This document shows, in pieces, positions 56,253 through 64,000 of a stretch of 64,000 nucleotides of DNA (position 1 is the stretch's first letter; the number at the start of each line of letters is the position of its first letter). The position numbers were made by a program, and so were the translations under genes. Under the pieces are notes generated by a model that worked only from the letters and a program-made list of their open reading frames with translations, ran no database searches and was not told where the DNA came from. This DNA is from Sulfitobacter guttiformis (GTDB lineage: Bacteria > Pseudomonadota > Alphaproteobacteria > Rhodobacterales > Rhodobacteraceae), in NCBI RefSeq assembly GCF_003610455.1, contig NZ_RAQK01000001.1, forward strand, positions 682,001 to 746,000, written 5' to 3'.

Positions 56253-57218
56253 TCAGCTGCGAAAGATGCGAAAAGCGCTCACGAGAGCATCCCAAACATC
56301 CACAAATCGCGCATAGAAGTGTTCATGCGCAGTGTACCCAATGGTTCCTGCCCCGATGAGCTCATCCTCAACTGCGTCTACAAACTGCAACAGCCGCCTG
56401 CGATGAATGCCAAGACGCGCCTGTAGCGGGTCGGCAAGAACGCCTGAAAAAGCGCTGATAACAGAGCCCACAAACAGCAGTGCGGCAACAACAACCGCCA
56501 CCAGCCACGGCGAGGCGCTGGCCGAGAACACCCCATACCACATCGCCCCCGCTGATTTGCCCAGCGGGAAATTAGCCACCGCAGTTTCCAGCGCAAGAGC
56601 ATTGGCCAACGCCGGCGCCATCGAGATCATCCCCGGCGTAACCGAATGGAAAACCAGCCCGCCGATGACCAAAGCGATCAGCGCATTTGTAATATCTGCG
56701 ACCGCCGATCTAACGCTTGTGTATTCCGTGATAGCATCCGCAACTCTAGCCGCCGATGTCCTGACAGATGCGACATCAGCCTTTGCGCGAAACCCGCCCC
56801 GAAATTGTGGTGCGGCAAGAATAATCTGGGACAACTCCACACTATCGCGGGCTCCGTTTTGTGGCAGCATAATGCCCAACAGATCCGATACAACCGCGGC
56901 TTCGACTTGCGCCGCAACAGCAGTGCGCAGCAAAATGCGCCGTCCCCGAAGCCAGCCTGCAAAGGCATTCAACCCCAACCCTGCGCACAAAGCGGCCAAT
57001 ATGCGGATCAAAACCAGAACCGGAGACAAAACAACGTTCATTGGCGCTCGCAAGATATCAAGCCCCATCGCATGTCTGTGAAGTGCGAGCGCTCCGCGCA
57101 AACGGAAATGCTGGGCGATGAAACCGTCAATGCGAGCGCGCACCACCGTGAAATACTCTCGCTCTCCCTTGGCACCATTTTCATGGAGCCGTGATTTTGC
57201 ATCAGGCAAAATGATCAC
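56253..57218 (-). CDS. DUF6635-like membrane protein
   Basis: This 321-aa protein starts with a soluble region, then FRLRGALALHRHAMGLDILR and APMNVVLSPVLVLIRILAAL, a pattern I recall from DUF6635 proteins. Membrane spans lie at about residues 60-90, 175-200, 205-225 and 240-265. A C-terminal amphipathic region contains ADPLQARLGIHRRRLLQFVD. No catalytic motif is recognised. Its function is unknown and the family name is from memory only. Confidence 0.7.
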   Translation of the reverse strand: MIILPDAKSRLHENGAKGEREYFTVVRARIDGFIAQHFRLRGALALHRHAMGLDILRAPMNVVLSPVLVLIRILAALCAGLGLNAFAGWLRGRRILLRTAVAAQVEAAVVSDLLGIMLPQNGARDSVELSQIILAAPQFRGGFRAKADVASVRTSAARVADAITEYTSVRSAVADITNALIALVIGGLVFHSVTPGMISMAPALANALALETAVANFPLGKSAGAMWYGVFSASASPWLVAVVVAALLFVGSVISAFSGVLADPLQARLGIHRRRLLQFVDAVEDELIGAGTIGYTAHEHFYARFVDVWDALVSAFRIFRS

Positions 57219-57548
57219 AGTGCGTCACCGTATCCTTTCTCGTTGTTCACAGGATTTCACGCAAAACGCGGAATAAACTTCACTGCATCACCACCATTAA
57301 ATCACTACGAAATGTGCATTTTTCAAGCTACGCACAAATATAACTCAGATGCGGACAGCGAAATCACACTGATTATTCTCACGCACATCTTGCGGAGTTC
57401 AGGCCCCAACCATATCTGACAAATTCAAGGCATGCTATCCGCCGTCAGGAGTTGTCCGGTTGGACTGCGTCAGCACTTTCCTAGCCCTCGAATTGCAGGG
57501 TTCCAGCCAATCCTCCGCCTCTTTGAGTCCGGTCCGGGATTTGCACGA
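57219..57548. other. intergenic region upstream of the secDF leader
   Basis: About 330 bp between divergent genes. It must hold the promoter of the secDF leader operon. I saw no gene; a frame from 57432 merges with the leader but has no good ribosome-binding site at its upstream ATG. Confidence 0.4.
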
Positions 57549-57938
57549 ATGACTGGTATGCCGTCCGCGATGACAGTTAGCGTTTCTGAAGTGCGCCGTA
57601 ACGTGGTTCGTTTGCTCACCCTGTTGAGCTTTGCATTGGCACTGCTGGTTGCGCAGGGGCCTTATGGCCTGAAGCAAGCACAAAACACCGATGCTATAGC
57701 GCACGAGTTGTCGAGCATGGCATCGGTCAGGGCATCTGCATATGACCGTGTTGCGAGTGACAGGAAACCAAGCCCGCTTTTCGCTGACGATGACACACCA
57801 AATTTCATCGCAGGCCTAACAGCGGACCTTCAACACCCTGTCTCTGGCACTACACAGGCCATGCGCGCCTGTGACACTTCAAAATCATCTTTGCTGTCGA
57901 ATATCTTGCCCCCCGTTCGGGGGCCGCCTGCGGTCTGA
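57549..57938 (+). CDS. candidate secretion-monitoring arrest peptide upstream of secDF (R-G-P-P motif)
   Basis: This 129-aa leader has a hydrophobic N-terminal segment (residues 19-38, VVRLLTLLSFALALLVAQG), enough to target it to the Sec machinery. A polar, poorly conserved-looking middle part follows. It ends LLSNILPPVRGPPAV, with Arg124-Gly125-Pro126-Pro127 near the C-terminus. R-A-P-P-type arrest peptides (ApdP of alphaproteobacteria, ApdA of actinobacteria) lie in the same position upstream of secDF and stall at such motifs. I infer the same role: stalling when secretion is slow, which would raise secDF translation. The start codon is uncertain (57549, 57558 or 57570). Confidence 0.7.
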   Translation: MTGMPSAMTVSVSEVRRNVVRLLTLLSFALALLVAQGPYGLKQAQNTDAIAHELSSMASVRASAYDRVASDRKPSPLFADDDTPNFIAGLTADLQHPVSGTTQAMRACDTSKSSLLSNILPPVRGPPAV

Positions 57939-57980
57939 CCCTAAACAGTCAAACCCTTATTTTCAGGCTATCAAGGATAT
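57901..57980 (+). promoter_or_regulatory. candidate anti-Shine-Dalgarno structure controlling secDF
   Basis: ATATCTTG (57901-57908, inside the leader) can pair with CAAGGATAT (57972-57980), which contains the secDF ribosome-binding site, over 8 bp with one bulged G. A G/C hairpin (CCCCC 57910-57914, GTTC loop, GGGGG 57919-57923) sits just inside and overlaps the R-G-P-P codons. A ribosome stalled at 57918-57929 would melt the G/C hairpin and disturb the outer helix. Pairing was found by eye. Confidence 0.4.
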
Positions 57981-57985
57981 CCACT

Positions 57986-60445
57986 ATGCGTCGACCAAAA
58001 TGGGTCATCGCGACCTATGCCGCATTGCTTCTTCTCGCAGTTGCGGCCGCTGTCCCGAACTTCCTACCAGCGCAGATGCGCAACACACTGCCGCCTTGGG
58101 TCTCGCGCGAGGTTGTATCGCTCGGCCTTGACCTTCGGGGCGGTGCGCATCTGTTACTTGCCGTAAACCAAGAAGATCTTTCTGCTTCACGGATGCAGGA
58201 CATGCGCGAAACGATCGTGGCCGAGATGAGGCAACTCGGTCTGGATCCTGCGACGTTGCGCAGCAACGGTACTGCATTGACGGTACCTCACAGCGACACG
58301 CTCAAGGCTGCATTGCAATCGGCACTAACCCGCGACGTACAGCCGGGACAGGCGCCCGACTTCACAGTTGAGACATCACAAGGCACACTGCGTCTGAAAT
58401 TGAGCAACTCAGCGCTCGACCGCGCATCGACAGACGCGGCAGACCGTAGCATCGAGGTCATTCGCAACCGCGTAGATCAGGCCGGCGTTTCAGAGCCGGT
58501 CATCAGCCGTGTTGGCACAGATCGTATTCTGGTCCAGATGCCCGGTGTCGAGAACCCTGCGCAACTGCGCGCACTTTTAGGATCGACCGCAAAAATGAGC
58601 TTCCACATGGTCGCTTCCGCCGCCGGTCCGGGCATCTCGATGCTACCTCTGAGTGACGGATCCGGCACGATTGCAGTTCAGGATGCCATTGCTCTGTCAG
58701 GTGACCTATTGGAGCATGCAGCAGCCGCATTTGAACAGGACACAGGACGCCCCATGGTCACCTTCGGTTTTGACCGGCAAGGGGCTGCCGCCTTCGCAGG
58801 GATAACGGCGGATAATATAGGTCGGCAATTCGCCGTTGTTCTGGACGGCAAGGTTCTCACGGCGCCTGTTATCCAGCAGGCAATCCCTGGTGGACAAGGC
58901 CAGATCACCGGCAATTTCAGCGTGGAGGAGGCGCAAACGCTGGGTGTCTTGCTAACTTCTGGCGCGCTACCCGCTTCATTCGATGTGGTCGAGGAGCGCA
59001 GCGTGGGGGCCTCCCTTGGCAGCGATTCTATCCGCTCAGGGCTGGTGACGGGTGCCGCGGGACTTGCCCTTGTGGTGATAATGATGGTCGGTCTTTATGG
59101 CGCCTGGGGGCTGCTCGCTACCGGTTTTCTCGCGCTCAACGTGATGCTGACACTCACTGCAATGGGGATGTTGGGTGCCACGCTGACACTGCCCGGTATC
59201 GCCGGCATAATCTTGTGCCTCGGGATCGCAGTTGACAGCAACATCCTGATATTCAGCCGTATACGAGAGCAGACCAGAGCGGGCGCCACCGCGATAAAAG
59301 CGCTGACAAAAGGTTATGGCCAAGCTTGGGCGACGATCCTTGATGCCAATATCACGACACTATTGGCGATGGTCCTGCTGTTTTTGTTCGGCGCAGGACC
59401 AATACGCGGTTTTGCGATCACGATGAGTCTGGGGATTATGATTTCCATGTTCACAGCCGTAGTCCTCATGCGCTTTGTGATGGAGGCAATCGTACGGCAT
59501 CGCAGGCCAGCACGGCTCGAAATTGCACCGGTGTTCGGCACAGTGCGCGCCCCTGCTGCCTTTTCGTTCATGCGGCGTGGCGGCCTTGCGCTGGCCGCCT
59601 CGGCGGGTCTGTCTGTTGGCGCGCTGGCCGTGCTCGTTTATCCGGGCCCTACCCTCGGCATTGATTTCACCGGTGGAGTTCAGATGCTGCTCCGATCTGA
59701 TGCACCTGTGCCGCTGTCTGAATTACGCACAGCTCTCGCTGCACAAGTCACTGGTGATGCCAGCCTACAAGCGTTCGAAGACGCACGCGAGGCGTTGATA
59801 CGTTTACAGGGTGAGGCCAGCCAAGCGACTGTAGCAGCCGTAGAGCAAGCCGTAGCCAGAGTTGCACCAAATGCCAGCTTTGCCCAAATCGATCTGGTTG
59901 GCCCGACAGTCAGCGGCGAACTCGCGATGACTGGCGTGCTCGCACTCGGCCTCGCTGTGCTTGGTATGTTGTTTTACATTTGGGTCCGGTTCGAATGGCA
60001 TTTTGCAGTCAGCGCTATCGCAGTGCTGTTTCTTGATGTGACAAAGACACTTGGTGTAATTGCCCTGACCGGATGGGAGGTAAACCTGACGACAATTGTC
60101 GCCCTGCTGACGCTCATCGGGTATTCGGTAAACGACAAGGTCGTCGTTTACGACCGGATTCGCGAAACCCTTGCTCAGGGGGGCACCAGACCTCTGGCCG
60201 AAGTGATCGATAGCAGTCTCAATCAGGTTCTTGCCCGATGTCTGTTCACCTCCGGCACGACACTGCTCGCAATTATTCCAATGGCGGTTTGGGGTGGCCC
60301 CGCAGTGTCAGGATTTGCCTGGCCGCTAATCGCGGGTGTGATCATTGCGACAGCGTCATCTTTGTTTATCGCCGGGCCCGTTTTGCACTTTCTCTCGCGA
60401 ACCAATGGCATCGCGATAACACCTGCCCTGTCACCTGCGGATTAA
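57986..60445 (+). CDS. secDF: fused protein translocase subunit SecDF
   Basis: This 819-aa fusion of SecD and SecF pulls exported proteins across the membrane using the proton gradient. The SecD half has the family motif SLGLDLRGGAHLLLAVN, periplasmic P1 domains (VIRNRVDQAGVSEPVISRVG) and six membrane helices with LCLGIAVDSNILIFSRIREQ. The SecF half starts near residue 530 with LGIDFTGGVQMLLR and has LIGYSVNDKVVVYDRIRETL. SD sequence AAGGAT lies 7 bases before the ATG. It follows the arrest-peptide-like leader by 47 bp. Many alphaproteobacteria also have separate secD and secF, so this may be an additional inducible copy. Confidence 0.95.
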   Translation: MRRPKWVIATYAALLLLAVAAAVPNFLPAQMRNTLPPWVSREVVSLGLDLRGGAHLLLAVNQEDLSASRMQDMRETIVAEMRQLGLDPATLRSNGTALTVPHSDTLKAALQSALTRDVQPGQAPDFTVETSQGTLRLKLSNSALDRASTDAADRSIEVIRNRVDQAGVSEPVISRVGTDRILVQMPGVENPAQLRALLGSTAKMSFHMVASAAGPGISMLPLSDGSGTIAVQDAIALSGDLLEHAAAAFEQDTGRPMVTFGFDRQGAAAFAGITADNIGRQFAVVLDGKVLTAPVIQQAIPGGQGQITGNFSVEEAQTLGVLLTSGALPASFDVVEERSVGASLGSDSIRSGLVTGAAGLALVVIMMVGLYGAWGLLATGFLALNVMLTLTAMGMLGATLTLPGIAGIILCLGIAVDSNILIFSRIREQTRAGATAIKALTKGYGQAWATILDANITTLLAMVLLFLFGAGPIRGFAITMSLGIMISMFTAVVLMRFVMEAIVRHRRPARLEIAPVFGTVRAPAAFSFMRRGGLALAASAGLSVGALAVLVYPGPTLGIDFTGGVQMLLRSDAPVPLSELRTALAAQVTGDASLQAFEDAREALIRLQGEASQATVAAVEQAVARVAPNASFAQIDLVGPTVSGELAMTGVLALGLAVLGMLFYIWVRFEWHFAVSAIAVLFLDVTKTLGVIALTGWEVNLTTIVALLTLIGYSVNDKVVVYDRIRETLAQGGTRPLAEVIDSSLNQVLARCLFTSGTTLLAIIPMAVWGGPAVSGFAWPLIAGVIIATASSLFIAGPVLHFLSRTNGIAITPALSPAD

Positions 60446-60464
60446 TGGTTAGCCACTTCTAAAC

Positions 60465-60497
60465 AACGCCCCAAGGCACAGGCGGCCGTGGGGCGTT
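60465..60497 (+). terminator. terminator of secDF
   Basis: A perfect 8-bp stem AACGCCCC (60465-60472) / GGGGCGTT (60490-60497) lies 20 bp past the secDF stop, with a 17-nt loop. ATAAAAGTAT follows. The position fits an end of transcript even without a strong T run. Confidence 0.6.
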
Positions 60498-62775
<2,278 letters not shown>

Positions 62776-62781
62776 AAGTAT

Positions 62782-62816
62782 GCGGCAATGATCTGGCACA
62801 GGCAGGCTTTTGCCGC
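62782..62816. terminator. hairpin between convergent LPOR and membrane-protein genes
   Basis: A 7-bp stem GCGGCAA (62782-62788) / TTGCCGC (62810-62816) with a 21-nt loop lies in the 52-bp gap between the two convergent stops. It may terminate both transcripts. Confidence 0.45.
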
Positions 62817-62827
62817 GCATCGCAAAT

Positions 62828-63214
62828 TTATGACGGGATCAGGTTGTCGGCGTGTTCATGCTCGGCTTGAACGACTGTTGTCCGTTGACCGTCACTGGTG
62901 TGTTCATTGCGGATTTTTGCGAAGAAAAATGACATCGCAGCCGCACCCAGAATAAAGCAGCAGAGAATTGATAGCATCTCGCGAGTTGAACCGGCTACCG
63001 GATTGTTCAAGGTCGATTGAACTTGCTGCTCTAGCCAGAGTGTGCCTTCGGGCACCGGGATAAGAACAAGTGTAACAGCGGTCGCCAGAGCGACCAACAG
63101 TCCGAAATTGAAAATCAGTTTCAGATATTTTTCGCCCCGCCCCTTATGGCGATACGAGAACGTCATTATTGCAGGACCAATGAGGGCCAAAAGTAGGAAT
63201 GCAAATTGTGCCAT
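62828..63214 (-). CDS. unknown small membrane protein next to LPOR
   Basis: This 128-aa protein has three probable membrane spans: residues 2-18 (AQFAFLLLALIGPAIMT), 32-52 (LIFNFGLLVALATAVTLVLI) and 79-98 (EMLSILCCFILGAAAMSFFF). A polar tail with several histidines (VVQAEHEHADNL) follows. GGGAG lies 7 bases before the ATG at 63214. I do not recognise the family. A TGT-N12-ACA site lies 48 bp upstream and overlaps a minus-strand TTGACA, so regulation by a PpsR-type repressor is possible. Confidence 0.75.
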   Translation of the reverse strand: MAQFAFLLLALIGPAIMTFSYRHKGRGEKYLKLIFNFGLLVALATAVTLVLIPVPEGTLWLEQQVQSTLNNPVAGSTREMLSILCCFILGAAAMSFFFAKIRNEHTSDGQRTTVVQAEHEHADNLIPS

Positions 63215-63261
63215 GACGTTCTCCCGATGTGTTCAATCAGAGAACCATTTCCAGCCCAATG

Positions 63262-63279
63262 TGTCAACTTAAGTTTACA
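63262..63279. promoter_or_regulatory. PpsR/CrtJ-type site TGT-N12-ACA (site 1)
   Basis: TGTCAACTTAAGTTTACA fits TGT-N12-ACA exactly, with the extended TGTCA-N8-TTACA form. It lies 48 bp upstream of the minus-strand membrane gene and contains a TTGACA on that strand. PpsR represses photosynthesis genes in purple bacteria at such motifs, usually in pairs. Confidence 0.55.
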
Positions 63280-63415
63280 CATTTGTTTGACTTACGTTCA
63301 ACCTCCATACATTACATGGTGACCTTGCATGCTATACCTATGACAAACATATGAAAATAGGAAGAAAGGAGATCTTGATTTGACGGTGAAAAATTACTTA
63401 AGTGATTTTGAGAGG

Positions 63416-63433
63416 TGTAAGTAAAAATTGACA
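63416..63433. promoter_or_regulatory. PpsR/CrtJ-type site TGT-N12-ACA (site 2)
   Basis: TGTAAGTAAAAATTGACA fits TGT-N12-ACA exactly, in the extended TGTAA-N8-TGACA form. Its right end, TTGACA, could be a plus-strand -35 element, as in known PpsR-repressed promoters. It lies 61 bp upstream of the small plus-strand reading frame at 63495. Confidence 0.55.
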
Positions 63434-63494
63434 TGTTGACATAAAAAATGATCTTTCTTCTGGATGCAGAGAGAAAACACATGACAAGATTACC

Positions 63495-63596
63495 GTGAGC
63501 TCAAACAAAAAACGTTCCAAAATTTTGATCTTAACTGTGGTCTTGCAGGTCGTTGTGATCTTGGTATTTCTCTTTAGGAATTGGACCTTATTTTAG
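63495..63596 (+). CDS. possible 33-aa single-span membrane peptide
   Basis: A GTG-started frame encodes a peptide with a short basic N-terminus (SSNKKRSK) and one hydrophobic span (ILILTVVLQVVVILVFLF), then RNWTLF. The start overlaps the stop of a 5-codon frame (63481-63498) in GTGA; that short frame follows a GAGAG at good spacing, so translational coupling is possible. Tiny one-span peptides occur in reaction-centre complexes, but no family match can be claimed. It lies downstream of PpsR-type site 2. Confidence 0.35.
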   Translation: MSSNKKRSKILILTVVLQVVVILVFLFRNWTLF

Positions 63597-63686
63597 GTTC
63601 TGACTATACGATCAGAGGCCCGTCGCCGGAGCCTTGCAAAATTGAACTGAAGACAAGAGATTTAGCCGTTAATCAGGAGACTCGCC

Positions 63687-64000
63687 GTGACTTACCATGA
63701 CCAACTTCGATACACGTTCCGGTTAGGTTCGGCTGTTTTATTGGGCAGTTCCATACTTTTCGTGGCCATGTATGGCGCGAACGAGGTTGGTTACTTGATC
63801 CTTGGCAACATTCTTTTTGCAGTGGCGCTTGTCATGTTGGTCGTCGCGGTACTTACTCTGGTGGCTGGCCTTGTTGGCCGCAGTGCGCACCGCTGGGTCT
63901 GGTTTAATGTTATTACGCGATCGTCCAGATTAATCTTTGGACGCACAGCATCCCAACGAATGCTTGACAGCCCTGCCAGTCCGATCTTGCGATTGTGGCT
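63687..64000 (+). CDS. unknown membrane protein (3' end outside window)
   Basis: A GTG at 63687, preceded by AGGAG, opens a frame that runs to the right edge (104 codons). The product has two hydrophobic segments at about residues 14-30 (AVLLGSSILFVAMYGA) and 34-62 (YLILGNILFAVALVMLVVAV), then a basic stretch HRWVWFNVITRSSRLIFGR. It is not recognised. It may belong to the same transcript as the short peptide at 63495 and thus to the photosynthesis-linked locus. Confidence 0.7.
   Translation, partial: MTYHDQLRYTFRLGSAVLLGSSILFVAMYGANEVGYLILGNILFAVALVMLVVAVLTLVAGLVGRSAHRWVWFNVITRSSRLIFGRTASQRMLDSPASPILRLW

Noticed and set aside
63380..63424. TTG-started 14-codon frame after a good AAGGAG, ending at PpsR-type site 2
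   Set aside because: The ribosome-binding site looks good but the peptide is too short to judge; a chance match in AT-rich DNA is likely.

Overview
The window looks like a chromosomal segment of an alphaproteobacterium of the Rhodobacteraceae, roseobacter group (Sulfitobacter-like). Support comes from the GC-rich coding style, tightly overlapping ATGA operons, a ureDAB-orf-CEFG urease operon with an extra small gene, a Blh-SQR/persulfide dioxygenase/YeeE operon, a light-dependent protochlorophyllide reductase and PpsR-type TGT-N12-ACA sites. The genus is inference. I saw no rRNA, tRNA, CRISPR array, intact insertion sequence or prophage.

Layout. 1-3.6 kb: the 3' end of truA and a three-gene overlapping operon (M19 dipeptidase homologue with altered metal ligands, an unknown 551-aa protein, a DUF3726-like protein). 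3.8-5.1 kb: ECF sigma factor and RskA-type anti-sigma factor. 5.2-8.4 kb: DsbA/HCCA-isomerase, FAD amine oxidoreductase, GNAT and a uronate-dehydrogenase-like enzyme. 8.4-10.5 kb: overlapping CIA30, DUF2805 and ABC1-kinase genes. 10.6-14.8 kb: LolD-like ATPase, FtsX-type permease and AttH-like lipocalin protein. 14.8-17.6 kb: CMD protein and a large Orn/Lys/Arg decarboxylase. 17.8-23.0 kb: the complete urease operon. 23.4-28.2 kb: MscS with a degenerate P-loop partner, a C45 autoprocessing hydrolase, a PHB-depolymerase-like esterase and a ribbon-helix-helix regulator. 28.5-33.8 kb: katG, a MATE exporter and NADP-glutamate dehydrogenase. 34.8-38.5 kb: a PaoABC-like molybdenum hydroxylase.

38.8-45.5 kb is a sulfide/persulfide module: NsrR-like Rrf2 and Crp/Fnr regulators, DUF2892, two YeeE/YedE half-transporters, ETHE1-type persulfide dioxygenase, a Blh-SQR fusion and SulP. 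Two related NsrR-type sites lie upstream of the regulator gene and upstream of the DUF2892-led genes. 45.5-46.5 kb is decayed DNA with a probable cydB remnant. 46.6-52.3 kb carries an SDR, an Ldh-family dehydrogenase and a proB / proC-proA set. 52.8-57.2 kb carries a CaCA antiporter, a pentapeptide protein, ExoD, a CorC/HlyC protein and a DUF6635-like membrane protein.

The two most notable loci are near the right end. At 57.5-60.4 kb a fused secDF is preceded by a 129-aa membrane-targeted leader ending in R-G-P-P-A-V-stop. It resembles the R-A-P-P class of ribosome-arrest peptides that monitor Sec function, and the secDF ribosome-binding site can pair with leader codons just upstream of that motif. 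At 61.8-64.0 kb there is a cyanobacterial/plant-type light-dependent protochlorophyllide oxidoreductase, an enzyme rare in anoxygenic phototrophs. It is followed by unknown small membrane proteins whose shared intergenic region carries two TGT-N12-ACA sites of the PpsR/CrtJ type.
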